Shown: positions 1 through 12,225, counted from the stretch's first letter. The stretch: 64,000 nt of DNA from Siphonodentalium dalli (GCA_032622095.1 CP136062.1:227056578-227120577); one strand, 5' to 3'. Numbers and translations: made by a program. Notes: generated by a model not told the origin, from the sequence alone.

Positions 1-28
1 ATGAATCAATGTACATGTGTACTATTAT

Positions 29-1060
29 ATATAGGTACACTATATTCCAGATTTATGGGATACTTGTGTAAATAATAATAAATCTGAGGACGTAATCATG
101 AATTTTACACTTACCGGTACCCACTGATGCATTCCAAACCTAATTATTATTGTTATATTCTAATTTAGTTACATATTTATACATATTATCATTATTATGT
201 GTCTATTGATAGGCACATTATATTATATCCCAGATCCACCTGTGTAAATGATAAAAAATGTCAGTCGAGACAACAATAACTTGAATTTTATACTTACCAG
301 TATTCGCTGTTACATTTCAAGTTTACTTACTATTCTCATTTTCTAATTTGGGTTATATATCTATATAAGTACATGTGCCTATACATGGGCACATTGTGTT
401 CCGGATGCAGAGGTTCTCTAGTTGATCGACTTCTTGATAGCGGCCGGGTTGTGGTGGGTTTTCTTTTAGGTAATGGTCGGGGGTGCTGCCTGTTGCCATT
501 CATCGGAAGGCTCTCAGTGAGAGCATTCCGATGGATGGCGGCGGGCCGCATTTCCGACTGGATCCTGAGAGGTTGCCCGTGATTCTGCTGCGGTTGTGGG
601 GTTGGTTGGCTGGAGCATTGCTGTATCTGAGATACATGTGTGTATATTATTTAAATGTATTTCTAACCTACACACTGGTAATGCATTAGCATCTGACGAT
701 TGTCTAAACCTTTTTATACACACACTTATAAGTCACTGTCATGGAAAAATTTATTTTTATCAAAGATGAAGAAGACCATTCACTTAATTTAATAATAGTA
801 ACGCATCATGTGTATAACCATCGTCATGCTATTTATTATCAACTTAATTGAGGTACATGCAACATTGGCACTGTTTTGAATACATCATCTCAAACTACTT
901 CATTAAGTCTTGCTCTCAAAAATATTGTGTGTAAATAATAATCATGAGTCGAGACTGTAATATGAAGGTGAAAATAATACTTGCTAGTACCAGTACTTAC
1001 TTTCTTATTCTGATTATACTTACTACCGCTATTCTCAATCTCACTTACAATGTACATATA
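29..1060. repeat. Three imperfect ~165-bp repeat units
   Basis: Units at about 29-190, 209-375 and 895-1060 share the same order of landmarks: a GTGTAAATRAT block, then AATTTTA or a relative, CTTACCRGTA, and TTCTAATTT or TTCTTATTCTGA, ending in ATAT-rich DNA with TACAT. The first two are nearly adjacent and the third lies 520 bases further on. No coding potential is apparent. It is probably a degenerate dispersed repeat; the family was not recognised. Confidence 0.5.
493..540. other. Small imperfect hairpin
   Basis: CATCGGAA at 501-508 pairs with TTCCGATG at 526-533, and CTCTCA at 511-516 pairs with TGAGAG at 518-523; flanking GCCAT/ATGGC extends the stem. It sits in a GC-richer patch (about 400-620) of otherwise AT-rich DNA. 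Function unknown. Confidence 0.5.
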
Positions 1061-1079
1061 TACTGGTGTGCGCATATGT

Positions 1080-1258
1080 GTATGCATTTATGTTTGCGCA
1101 CATGCACAATATATACAGAGTATATATATCTGCAGATGCATGTGTGTATGTATGCATGTATGTATATGTATGTGTGTATACGTGTATATATGTGTGTATA
1201 TATGTGCATGTCTATGCGTATATATATTATTATTGATTATTAATTAATTATTAATTAA
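1080..1258. repeat. TG/TA-rich microsatellite and AT tract
   Basis: Low-complexity run of GTAT, GTGT and ATAT words, ending in TTAATTAATTATTAATTAA. Short open frames across it are composition artefacts. Confidence 0.8.
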
Positions 1259-1867
1259 GCACGGACACTTAATTATTCTTTTCTAAATTTCATATCACAC
1301 CAGCGGCTATTTCGATAAATTCAACAATATTTAATTCAATCCTCGCTACACTCGGGTGCGTCTTCTCGATCGTGGGTGGTGGTTCGGGAGGGGAATGTGT
1401 CGACTGTCCAGATTGAACGCATTTAATGTTCAGGACTCTCCAGCGATATAATATGTCGTTTGAGGGTCTAGAAATTTAAATATTATACACTTTAGCGACC
1501 GGTGAACGTTATATTATGTAATTCTATCCTGTCTGACCTGGACGTTTAAGTTACCCAGGCAAGTACGATGCTAGTATAAAGCTCCTTATATGTAAGCCTA
1601 ATTCCCGCGATAAATGTTCGTACTCTCACCTCACGGAACCACCACCCGCCAAAGAGACGCACCCCAACATTATATTATAGATATAGATATTCATATAAGC
1701 ATATCCCGATTGAGTTGTCTCATTCATATATATGTTCTGCACACCAATTAGCGTGTGTACTTTTTCTATTATTTTTGCACATCTATTCATTTCTTCCTCT
1801 ATCTGCACAAATTGCACAATTGCGGCTATGTGTCTGTGGCCTCGCGGCGGGATAAAACTCATACAGA
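1259..1867. other. Unassigned; possible 5' region of the retroelement
   Basis: No convincing coding region is seen. It lies just upstream of the endonuclease frame of the non-LTR element and could hold its 5' UTR or a degraded first ORF, but no gag-like zinc knuckle or coiled coil is visible. A minus-strand open frame (1626-1973) overlaps the element antisense and matches no family I recognise. Confidence 0.3.
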
Positions 1868-1957
1868 AGTCCCTATTGAAACCTCTTATAATTAAACCGT
1901 TGAACACAATCTCCCATGGGAGTTGATTTAAATACGTGGAGAATTTCAATAGGGACT
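1868..1957. repeat. 14-bp inverted repeat at the retroelement 5' side
   Basis: AGTCCCTATTGAAA at 1868-1881 is the exact reverse complement of TTTCAATAGGGACT at 1944-1957, separated by 62 bases. The second arm lies inside the first codons of the endonuclease frame. Confidence 0.55.
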
Positions 1958-2827
1958 TTCCAGTTTTCTTCACTTAACGGTCTCCCGAAAAGAACGCAGT
2001 CGCCTCCAAAATTCCGAGCAATCAAGCTCCCGTTTGGAATTAGCGCCATCAGACTTATTTTACTTTTGACATTACTTCTCGTACGCAGTGGTTCCTTAGA
2101 ATTGAATCCTGGCCCTGGTAATAATGGTAATAATATTGATCGATCCCACGACGAACATCAAACACTCTCGATCTTTCACTTAAATATTAGAAGTATCAGG
2201 CATAAACTACTGCAACTGGTCGACGAAATCGAAGATTACGATATCTTGTGTTTCACCGAAACCCATATTGATGCAGCATTTCCCAGCCATAATATACAAC
2301 TTCGAGGATTCTCTGATCCTGAGAGATATGACGGTTCGAGCCATGGAGGAGGTATCGCAGTTTATTTTGCTGACCATCTAGTCTTTGAACGTATACCCTC
2401 CCTTGAATTCGATGATTCAATATTGTGGTTCAAGCTGACATCCAGGGCCTCCCGCTATCTATTGTGTGTCTCATACCGTTCTGATCAATTTTGTAATGAT
2501 AAGTACTGGGAGTTGATGGATCAGTCCATATCTAATTCATTTGACTTTAACATCCCCATGATACTAACTGGCGACTTCAACTCGAACGCACTAGACCCCT
2601 TATCAAAAATCAGAGAAATCATATCATTTTATAGTTTGCGAAACGTCATTGAATCACCAACCAGAGTGACCTCGACAACTTCCACTCTACTAGATCCCAT
2701 CATCGTGAATGACAATGTTACATGTCAATCCGAAGTGATTGACTTTGGGAGATCCATATCAGACCACTGCGCGGTCATTGGGTACTTAAAATATGACTCG
2801 GACTCTAATGTCCCCTTCCCCGACTAG
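1916..2827 (+). pseudogene. Endonuclease part of retrotransposon ORF2
   Basis: This stretch (303 residues) carries the exonuclease/endonuclease/phosphatase fold signature of LINE target-nicking enzymes: HLN at residues 88-90, the catalytic TETH at 114-117, GGGIAVY at 144-150, GDFN at 219-222 and SDH at 282-284. All key residues are present. A hydrophobic run (about residues 45-56) and a 2A-like motif (residues 59-67) precede the domain. The frame ends prematurely at 2825-2827, and the reverse transcriptase reading continues in another frame from 2821. The true start may lie further upstream; the first ATG is only the first one available. Confidence 0.85.
2090..2116 (+). other. 2A-like ribosome-skipping motif
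   Basis: The codons read GSLELNPGP just before the endonuclease domain. The family consensus is DxExNPGP, with peptide-bond skipping between the final Gly and Pro. Here Asp is replaced by Ser while ExNPGP is intact and is preceded by a Leu-rich stretch. 2A-like sequences at the N-terminus of ORF2 are documented in sea-urchin and other invertebrate CR1-type LINEs. Loss of Asp may weaken or abolish activity. Confidence 0.6.
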
Positions 2828-4767
2828 TTAGGAATTATGACAGAGGCAAATTCGATGAAGCTATAAAGCTCATTAATGATCCAGAGTGGTTGCACGCTAT
2901 CGAAACAGCACCCGACATAGACTTGGCGACTGATATTTTTACCACCAAATTTCTCGAAATTATGGACCAAACTGTTCCACAATCAAAAGTTTTAATAAGA
3001 CCTAAAGACAAACGATGATTCGGAAAAGAGATAGACTGCGTAAAATTGCTTTGAAATCAAAAAAAGAAACTGTCCAAATTCAAAAAAGCTCGAAATACTG
3101 TCAATAATATGAAAAAATATGCCAGAGCGCGTTATGAACAAACACTACAAAAAAATGTCCGTGAACACCCTTCCTCAAAATATTTCTGGCACTGTATAAA
3201 GGATATTATGCAAACTAAGCATAAGGGCGCTACCCCCCCTCTAACTAATGACAAAGGAAACTTAGTATTTGATGATCACACCAAAGCGACAATGCTCAAC
3301 GGTGCGTTCATCTCAAATTCAGAACTCGACGATTGGTCGTGCAGTTTACCGACATTCACCCAGAAATGTAGTAACACAGTAACAGACATTGAAATCACTA
3401 TCGATGATATTATTTCTGCTATTGGGACCCTGAAACCTAATAAAGCATCTGGCCACGATGGAATTACTGTTAAAATGATCCAATACACAACCACAGCTAT
3501 CGCCACCCCCCTTAAAGCGTTATTTGAAAAATCGCTTGAACTTTGTGCATTCCCAACACAATGGAAGCTCGCAAATGTTATCCCTATATACAAGAGAAAT
3601 GACAAATCAAGCTGTAAAAACTACCGCCCAATATCCTTACTCCCATGCCTTAGCAAGATCTTAGAGAAAATTGTACTAAAATACTTAATGGTCCACTTTT
3701 CAAATAATAATATACTATATCAATACCAATCTGGGTTTGTTCCTGGACATAGCACAACTTTCCAGTTACTCGAGATATACCACACCCTGTGCCAGGCCCT
3801 CGATGAGAAGTCATATACGTCGGCAATTTTTTGCGATATTTCCAAAGCATTTGAGAGAGTCTGGCACAGGGGGTTGTTATTCAAACTGGAACAATTCGGA
3901 GTAGCCGGAAATGTCCACAGTTGGTTGAATAGCTATCTCTGTAACAGATCACAACGCGTCCTAGTTGGTAAATCTTTCTCGGATTATCGTAGTATCCCAG
4001 CAGGAGTCCCCCAGGGCTCAATACTTGGACATTTTTTATTTTTGACGTATATAAACGACATAGCAAGGACAATACATTCCCTAACTCGCATGTACGCAGA
4101 TGATACTTGCTTTTTCAGTGTCCAACCTTCACTTGATGACTGTACACGCGAACTTTTTGAAGATCTGGATATAGTTTCTTGTTGGTCGAAACAATGGTTG
4201 GTTACTTTCAATGCAGACAAAACAAAATCAATGGTGTTCTCACTTACTCCCTCGACAGATTCTTTGGATCTCGAACTTGGTGATAACGAAATAGAGCAAG
4301 TTGACTGTCATAAACATCTTGGAGTATCTATACAATCGAACCTTCATTGGGACACCCATATAAATGAAATTTGTAGCCGAGTGTCAACCAGACTGTCACA
4401 ACTGAGGAGAATAAAATTTCTTGTAAATAGACAAACCCTCGAGATAATGTTCAAAACTTACGTACTTCCTATAATGGAGTACGGAGATGTTGTTTGGGAT
4501 AATGCACCCGATTGCCTCCTCCGGAAACTCGACCGCCTATACACAGACGCTGGTAGAATAGTAAGTGGTCTCACGCGTTCGGTGTCAGATGAAAAAGTCT
4601 TATTTGAACTTGGATGGCCCCCATTAAGCGAAAGACGAAACCTCCATAAAATGCACATCTGGAACAAAATAATTACTCATCATGTCCCTTCCTACCTCAC
4701 CAATCTATTACCAGCTACCGTCGCTGAAGCATATCGATACCCATCAGAAACCCCTTGCGATACATAA
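2821..4767 (+). pseudogene. Reverse transcriptase part of retrotransposon ORF2
   Basis: In frame 1 from 2821 the linker between endonuclease and RT is readable but broken by TGA at 3016-3018 and 3052-3054. From 3109 a 552-residue open frame holds the RT: the NYRPISLLP block, FCDISKAFERVWH (catalytic Asp of motif A), GVPQGSILG (motif B), YADD at 4093-4104 (motif C), and a thumb region with HLGV. The active-site aspartates are intact, so decay lies outside the core. The frame ends at 4765-4767 through a frame change; the C-terminal part continues in another frame. Confidence 0.88.
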
Positions 4768-5301
4768 ACTACTTTACGAACACGACTCATTTCAAATCGA
4801 GTTTCGTCCCATCCATGATAGCTGAATGGAATCTATCATGTAAAACTACTACCGATAACAAAAAAGTGGTTGACCCCTCTTCAGAACCAAGTAAAGACGA
4901 AATCATAAGTAACATGTATAGAACATTCTGTAATAACGAACTGACTTTGAAACCCCCACCATATTTCAATACAGGTCAAAGGAGATTAAATATTTTGCAC
5001 TGTAGACTTAGAAATAACTGTAGCGACCTAAACTTTGATAAATATGAAAACTACATCTCAGCTCATTCAAATTGTACTTGTGGAAATTCATGTGAAGACG
5101 CAAACCATTTTTTCTTCAGTTGTCCTCTGTACGCAGTAGCGCGAAATCGGATGTGGGCTCGTATATATGGATGAACTTAACGTGACTATTGTCTCCGAAA
5201 AAGATCTCCTGTTTGGTGTACAACACTACAGCGGAAAGCTAAATGCGCGCCTGTTTGAGACAGTACAATCATTTATCTCATCTACAGACCGTTTCTCTTA
5301 A
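4755..5301 (+). pseudogene. C-terminal Cys/His region of retrotransposon ORF2
   Basis: Frame 3 from about 4755 to 5174 continues the polyprotein, with a segment reading CTCGNSCEDANHFFFSCP, the conserved Cys/His motif near the C-terminus of CR1/Jockey-group ORF2. A further frame change near 5165 moves the last ~45 residues to frame 1, ending with TAA at 5299-5301. The motif is well preserved despite the breaks. Confidence 0.75.
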
Positions 5302-6186
5302 TCTCTTAATCTCATAATTATCAGAATTTTCTCGTTATAGTTTCCCTTACCCCAATTCTGCGAGACCACAGCCACTCCAACAGCCACACTTAAACATTAA
5401 CTTCTACAATACACCTGAATTAAAACCATCTCCGATATTTGACTGTATTAGCAATTGAATGCCAGGGGAGAGGAGCTCCGATAAGTTCGGCAACTTGTGC
5501 TCCGATCCTCTGTGCCCACACTCATACCATTATTGTTATGTTTAATATGTGTAATATATATTGTATATAGTGGGTCACAATAAATATGGTCAAATCAATC
5601 AATCAATGTACAGAAATCGGAACTGTGAAATTCTTTCAATAAAATATCAATGTTCTCAAACAAAAAGCAGAGTCATTCAAACTGTTATAGTTCAGAATTC
5701 GCTAGATTGAAAGTAACCATGCAAGTTCTGAGAAAAGTGTACATCGTAAATTTTGTGCGTGCAAGCTGTCTAAAATAACGAGAACATAATAGTGAAAGCT
5801 AAAATTTAGTCCTATTAAGGACATTTTAATCGTGTTACATCGAATATGTACATTACTATTTTATTCCACTTGTATGCATTAATTTATTCGTTTAAACCAT
5901 CCGAAACGCTAAAGTAAATGTGACCCAATTTCGAGGCGAGAGTTTTTGTTGATACGTCGCCAAGACAGCAACGTCGTGAGGTGAAAGGTCACGATGCGCA
6001 TAGTCCTTTCTTGGAGTATAATACACATGTGTAAGATATAGCTAAAATTTAATACACATTATAACATCAAACCGGTATAAGATAACAACATATTTATATT
6101 ATGTGAACTGTTCAGTCACTCTCGAACGATTGGTTGTTTCTATTGATTATATGACTGGAACTTCCTGAGTTTTTGCGAAAACTCTG

Positions 6187-6218
6187 TGCAATGCATTCTC
6201 TTATATTTGCGAGTCGCC
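6187..6218 (+). repeat. Half-arm remnant of the palindromic TTAA MITE
   Basis: GCAATGCATTCTCTTATAT followed by TTGCGAGTCG matches one arm of the 69-bp palindrome found intact at 44532-44600. No second arm lies nearby. Confidence 0.6.
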
Positions 6219-7570
6219 CGCACTGTGTAGGAACTGTTACACCGGACGTGGACTCGTTCCTAGCGCTCAGCCTCCACTACGCTGAGGCGTAACGTTACGT
6301 CGTGGAGTTGGACGGAACAGTGAGCGGAGTGTCTGAGCCAGGTACGAGACTACATCGGACGTCGTTCTATCGCTGGTATTGTGATGCAACTCCATGCAGG
6401 GTTTACCTCCCTTGATGACTCGGTAATACCGCTGCAACCGGCGACATTTCGCCCACATTTGGTGGACTTCCGCGAAATTAAGATATATACTAAGCGAACA
6501 GAGCAACATGCTGCTCTTGTTAAGCACACAAAAAATCCAACAAAATTTGTATAAATTTTGAACCTTAAGTTTGAAAAGTCCCACTAAAACCGAAGAAATA
6601 TATTTCGAAATGGTGTGATTCGGTTCTCCGATTATTTTATCAACACAAAAGTCAAAACGCACATGGACGACAATGTCACGACAACAAGCATGGCAAGTCA
6701 GACACAAGAGTTCTAATTTGCTCCAATTTTGACGAGTTGCTTGCGAAAATCGTCAACAAAACTACCGATCTGATCCTCCATTCTGTCATTAATTTTTAGT
6801 GCGGGAAATATTCTCAAATAAAGCGGTAATTGCTTTGTGTCCTATCCATACAATATACGTCGATGGTCAGATTATCCCGAATAGCAGAACAAGTGCGATA
6901 AAGAAATAACGAATTCTTGCACCTAACCTATATAATCAGCATCCAGCAAGCGGATGCTCAACATAAACCTTATAAATAGCGTAATTAGAACAATGTATGG
7001 GTGTCAACGAACTTCTAACGTCTTATTATTTGGTTTTTGCTGATTAAAATGCGTCTACGAAAATAGACAACATAAAATACAAAACAGATAACTCTATATA
7101 TCCCGTCTATGCTCACGCTTTCCGAAGTCCAGCGCTGTGAAATTACACTATAGCTAACCGGCTATTGATTCATGGCAATTTTGGGCCTGCAAAACGCGTT
7201 ATTTTTCAAACTAGCTGGCGAATTGGTGAATTTTGATAGACGTAACACAGGTTATTGAATAAGCATAGGAAGGCAGTGTAATTCATAGAAATTGATGACA
7301 TTGGTGCAAATTTCACCCTAATGCATATCTTGTTGTGTTTATCTTTGGTTAATTTCACGACATGGTCAATTTGAAACATTATCTTGCCAAATATTAGCCA
7401 TAGTATTACCCGTATAAAACCGATTAAATGGGGAGAGAGTTTTAACAGTCAAAGAGTCGCGAAAATGTATAATTTCGATCATAAGGAACCGTCACAAATC
7501 AGTCAAGAACCACCACAAACCGACGATAGAACGACTTCCGATGTAACAGTTCTACACAGTGGCGCCTTTT

Positions 7571-7734
7571 ATATATAAGAGAGTGCATTGGCCTAACAAT
7601 ATTTACCTCGATATTGCAAGCCAGTGTATTCTCTTATATGCGAAGTTCCCTATGGTCCACTCGCATATAAGACAATACTCTGGCACAGGGTCTTTAATGT
7701 TGAACCAGCGCAGCACCCGTCATGAAAGGGTTAA
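7571..7734. repeat. Diverged copy of the palindromic TTAA MITE
   Basis: Contains ATATATAAGAGAGTGCATTG, then a damaged palindrome (GTATTCTCTTATATGCGA to TCGCATATAAGACAATACTC) followed by GGCACAGGG, and ends in AAAGGGTTAA like the intact right terminus of the family. Older than the copies at 44-53 kb. Confidence 0.65.
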
Positions 7735-8000
7735 CTGCCGATAGATAACAGTTCAGACAGCCCCCACTAGTATAACTAAATTGTGTCGTTTTAATAATGT
7801 TACCGAAACGAACAACACATACATAGGGGTGAAGCTTTGGCCTGGTTTCCCAATTCACAGTCCTGTCATGTGGAGGATTCGAGAATGAAACATTGATATG
7901 TTGTTGATATTTTTTGGCAGGTATATAGACATTTCAAAATCAATTTAACCATGCTTATTTTGAAAAGTTTCACAGCAGCAGGCAGAGTAAAGACCATCCC

Positions 8001-8685
8001 AATGGCTGTGGACACACGTACCACAGTAGCGATGTCATAATAGGTGTGACTATTTATTACGGTGGAGTTTGGTGACAATTGTTCGTCATAAATAATATGT
8101 CATAGCAAGCCATGTCGCCCTCTGCAAATTCGCACAATGGGTCTACCAAGCTCTACCAGCGACGGTCGATATCTCAAGGATGTACCTACCTGAATGTCTT
8201 GTCGCTGTTGATCTTCACTCAACACGCAGTGTTATATTTTGCATGCTAACACACAAGTCCACTTGATAACTTAATTAATGAATAACCCATTTCTGTCAAC
8301 AGCCATGGTTGTTCTTATTAATGAAATTAATATAAGTAGATAAACATGCATGCATTGAGATCATATAAAAAACGTACCACATGCATGATATGTGAGTCAA
8401 TGAGGAATTGCCACCAGGCCACGGTCAAACACAATTCTGGAGATCTATCGTTCAATTATATATATCGTAGCGAATACAATTCAGCAAAACGTAATGAGTA
8501 GAGATCAATCTTGGTGAAACGCAATGGGTCAATTGGTCCAGTCGACTCATTTTTCGGAAACTCAGTGGGCAACATGACTGACTATGGCATATTAATTATG
8601 ACGAACAATTGTCACCAAACTCCACCATAATAAATTGTCACACCTACTATGCCATCGCTACAGTTATACGTGTGTCCGCAGCCAA
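8001..8685. repeat. Fold-back element with ~115-bp arms
   Basis: The left arm (8001-8115) includes GGTGGAGTTTGGTGACAATT; the right arm (8571-8685) carries its reverse complement AATTGTCACCAAACTCCACC and continues in inverse order through the CACACGT block. Arms are about 85-90% identical by eye, around a ~455-bp centre with no coding signal. Probably a non-autonomous DNA transposon; terminal duplications were not identified. Confidence 0.7.
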
Positions 8686-8814
8686 TATCAATCACTCAAT
8701 CCTGTAAACTAATACACGAGCCAAGAGTCTTATAGCTACACGACTAATAATAACTCAATCACTTACTCAATGGCAATATTTTGGCATAATTTTGGGGGTG
8801 GGGAGGGTTTTTAT

Positions 8815-9320
8815 TTCTGTGTGTGTTAACAAGACCATGCAGTGTAATTTTCGCGTCGGGTGGTATTGGTCACACCTCGCCTTTAAAGTGATGCGAAACA
8901 CTCCGGTTGGATGACCATATAGAAATGGATAATAATCTTGCTCAAAGTACTTATTTTTACGAATATTAATCCAAATTTTCAGTGCTCACACCGTCATTCT
9001 TATATATTAATTAAATGCAATGGCTCTCGATGGCGAAATCATTTACGTTAGTTTATCGCCGATTGTTGCGTCCCGAATCGAGATGTCAATAGTTACAATT
9101 ATGCGTAGTTCAGACGATGATATCTATGGAATGGTATGGTCAATTTCTTTGAGATTTTCGGTGATGTTAGTAGAATGCTACAATCCCACAGTTGGCATAG
9201 CGCCTGAGTACTAACTTATAAGTTTCACGCACCCGAACAAGTCCATAATATGTCTTTAATCAATGCGATACCGCACAAATGTAGAAACTGTGACTTATAA
9301 TATCGGAATTATCAGATTTG
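8815..9320 (+). repeat. Dispersed repeat, first copy (split)
   Basis: The block around TTTTCGCGTCGGGTGGTATT (8848-8867) recurs at 12121-12140 with the same flanks (AAGACCAT before, CACCTC after). A second block, GAAACTGTGACTTATAATAT at 9285-9304, recurs as GAAACTGTCACTTATGATAT just after the second copy. About 390 extra bases separate the two blocks here. Confidence 0.65.
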
Positions 9321-9462
9321 ATTTATTTGATTTAAATATATTTTTATTAGTATTATGTATAAAGAATACATTACATATAATGGATTGGAGGACAAGTTCT
9401 GTGAAAGTTGGACCTCCGCTCCCTACAGATAATGCATGAAACATGAATATAACAATTTATAT

Positions 9463-11833
9463 TGGATTTATATATATAATGTATGTCTGTCTGTCTGTGT
9501 TCTATGGAAATTCACAGGAGAACATCTAGATGGCACCAAAGGGGTCTACTAGGGTTAACTTTTTACAAGAAAGATAATGGTGCTGGTTATGATTTTCTAA
9601 ATTTTTCAGGGGCAGAAAAGGGGGAGGGGCAGAAAAATATTTGTCGCCGATTGACACGAAACTTATATATAATCATCCCCATGAGATAAGGAATCTGGTG
9701 GTGCGGTTTAAATATATATGTCAAAAGTGGCGCCGTTCGAGTCAGGGATGCACGGAAGGGGAGAGGGGCACCAAAATTGATAAACTAAGTTTAGCGCCGA
9801 GGGAGCATCTAGATGGCACAAAACTGGTCTACTAGGGGTACCCTTTTACGAGAAAGATAATGGTGCGGGTTAGAATATTCGGTGTTGTCAGGGGCTGATA
9901 GGGGAGGGGGAGAATTTTTGTTTTGCCGCCGATTGCCACCAAACTGTTATATAATCATTCCCACGATATGAGGAATCTAATGGCGTTGTTTAAATATGTC
10001 AAACGTGGCGCCATTGGTGTCAGGGATGCACGGAACCCCTTCCCAAAATTGATAAAACTAATTTTAGCGCCGATTTCCACCCCAAAATTGATCAAACTAA
10101 TTTTAGCGCCGATTTCCACCAAATTGATACACATTCTTCTCCACGATACAAGGAATCTAATTGTATATGATTTAAAGACGCCAAATTGGTGTCGTTTGGA
10201 TGTGATTGTGTGGTGGTATAGGCACTAAATTTGATCAAAATTGGTTTCGTCACCGATTGATACAAAGCTTATACAAAATCATCCACATGGTATGAGGAGT
10301 CTAATGGTGTGGCTTAAAACTGTTAAAACTGGCGTCATTCGAGTCAGGGGTGCACTGAAAAGGAGAGGGGCACCAGAGTTGATACACACTAATTTTAGCG
10401 CCAATTTTCACCAAATTGATACACATTCTTATCCATGATGCCAGGAATCAAATCATATGATATAAAGACGCTATGTTGATGCTGTGAGAGATGGTGTGGG
10501 GTGGGCACTAAGTTTGATAAAAAAAATTCTCATGATATCAGGAGTCTTAATTGTGTGGTTTAATATTGTCAATAGTGGTGCCATTCGAGACAGGGGACCA
10601 AAGAGGATGAGAGAGACACCAAAATTGATAAAAAATATGATTCGAGGAATGTAATCGTGTGGTTTGAATACGTCAAATTTGTGCCGTTTGGTGAGAGAAA
10701 TGTGGGCCTCAAATTTGATACGAATTTGTATACTCGTCAATTTTCAACAATTTTATATATATTCATCTCCATAATGAGTCTAAGTTTGTGGTTTAATGAT
10801 GTCAAATGTGGCGCCGCTTGAGTCCGAAATAGGGATAGGCGTGTCACCAAAACTGATAGAATTATGTTTAGTGGATACGAGGAATCAAATCGTGCGTGTT
10901 AAAAACATCACATTTGGTGCCTATAGATATGTATGTGTTCTATATATAACTTCATGGAGGCACAATCGAGATGGCACCAAGGCGTTCTAACAGTGGTAAC
11001 TTTTTACGAGGAAGATAATGGTGCATGTTAAAATATTAGAATAGCTCATGTTAATATTATAACACAATTGAGTTTGCTCCATTCAATATAGTTTCCACAA
11101 AATAGTTACAACAGATATGGAAATGTATAGAAGGCCTGTTCAACAATAGTGGTCACAGTGTGCCGTCAAATATAATTTATTCTGAGATAAAAGAAAACGG
11201 AGTCAGTGGCACGTGACTTCTCGTGATCATCCAATACTGACATCTGACAAGGTTATATCTTCCCAATATACAGAGGATATCTTTCATGTTTTAGAACAGA
11301 CTCATCGCCTAACATAAACAACTCAAAATCTCGCTCTGTTACATAGCAATATTTCTTTTAAACTGAGAATAATTAGCCAGTATATAGCACCATGAACAGA
11401 GGAGCACCTGGACATTTCTTTGAAACATCTGTATCTTCATGGAGATATGGTAACCATGTGTCCTCAAAAACCTTAGTCAAACCCACTATATTGATTGATA
11501 CATCTCTATGTAAAACTCAATTGTCGTCTTTTATTTTTGCGAACTAATGTGTTTATGATATTCACGTTATAACGTCTGAATTATACGCAGTTGTCAATAA
11601 ATAGATAGGTCTTTATTGGTGGGACGGATTAATCGCGATAAACAAAACGGCACTCGCTCCGATCCGACAAGGTGAGCTACTTCTTATATTCCGGGTGTAA
11701 GAATCATGTTTTGTGATGTTATTTGGATATATACTTTATCAGAATATGTGTAACGCTGTGAACAAGAGTATCCTCTATTCCCACCATATATTCACATCAC
11801 TTTAACCTGGGCAACGCCGGGTAATCCTGCTAG
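9463..11833 (+). mobile_element. Helitron-like element with internal diverged repeats
   Basis: The right end has Helitron 3' features: a GC-rich hairpin (CCTGGGCAACGCCGGG, about 11806-11821) then AATCCTGCTAG ending at 11833, followed by T. The left side starts with AT-rich DNA and GTCTGTCTGTCTGTG. Between them, blocks recur every ~140-150 bp or multiples: a GCCGATT..CACCAAA block (near 9643, 9927, 10068, 10110, 10251, 10399), GGCGCC..TCGAGTCAGGG, and AGATGGCACC..GGTCTACTAGGG..GATAATGGTG near 9530, 9800 and 10970. Central tandem repeats are known in molluscan Helitron/Helentron derivatives. No Rep/helicase coding is present, so it would be non-autonomous. The left boundary is a guess, and the right end may belong to a separate copy. 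Confidence 0.5.
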
Positions 11834-11857
11834 TTATGAATATTTCCAGAGTTATTT

Positions 11858-11992
11858 TAGTCGTCTCGCTATTAGACTCTTTATGGAAACTGATCCCATA
11901 TACCATAAAGAGTCTAATAACTGATCCCATATACCATAAAGAGTCTAATAACTGATCCCATATACCATAAAGAGTCTAATAGCGAGACTACT
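11858..11992. repeat. 31-bp unit in three copies between inverted arms
   Basis: CCATAAAGAGTCTAATA recurs at 11903, 11934 and 11965 (31-bp period). The block is flanked by inverse arms: 11858-11886 contains CTCGCTATTAGACTCTTTAT and 11965-11992 its complement. It begins 25 bp past the Helitron-like terminus. Confidence 0.75.
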
Positions 11993-12092
11993 AATACTAA
12001 CTCTATGACAATATTCAGATTCGGATGAGGATTAGTTTTTGTGGAGATTCTGGGTGAAATATTTGACCAAGTATATGTTCTGTATTATATTG

Positions 12093-12225
12093 GTGTGTGT
12101 CACCAAGACCATCCAGGGTAGTTTTCGCGTCGGGTGGTATTGGTCGCACCTCTCCTTTAGTCATGCATTACAACACAGCTGGAGAAACTGTCACTTATGA
12201 TATCGAAATTATTAGATTTGATATA
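12093..12225 (+). repeat. Dispersed repeat, second copy (contiguous)
   Basis: Matches 8815-8885 and then, without the long spacer, the block at 9280-9320. Comparison suggests that the spacer in the first copy is an insertion or that this copy suffered a deletion. Confidence 0.65.

Larger units (their letters stand above)
1916..5608 (+). mobile_element. Decayed non-LTR retrotransposon (CR1/Jockey group)
   Basis: The element encodes, in order, an apurinic endonuclease-like domain, a reverse transcriptase and a Cys/His C-terminal motif, the layout of ORF2 in CR1/L2/Jockey-group LINEs. The 3' UTR (5302-5592) ends in a short ATCA-type tandem repeat at about 5593-5607, the kind of 3' tail known from CR1/L2-group elements. 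Three frame changes (near 2821, 4760 and 5165) and two in-frame TGA codons (3016, 3052) make it inactive. No first ORF is recognisable upstream. The clade assignment is by motif only; a reverse transcriptase phylogeny would settle it. Confidence 0.88.
5609..8000. other. Intergenic, no gene seen
   Basis: No coding exon could be supported. The stretch holds two degraded pieces of the palindromic TTAA element (listed separately) and a short shared block: CGATAGAACGAC followed by TTCCGATGTA near 7523, with an inverted relative near 6352-6375. The remainder looks like old, unrecognised repeat DNA. Confidence 0.5.

Noticed and set aside
1626-1973. Minus-strand open frame of 115 residues at the LINE 5' end
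   Set aside because: It overlaps the endonuclease frame antisense, has no recognisable motif and no splice context.
6267-6707. Minus-strand open frame of 146 residues
   Set aside because: No family features; it shares a short block with another repeat near 7520 and lies in old repeat DNA.
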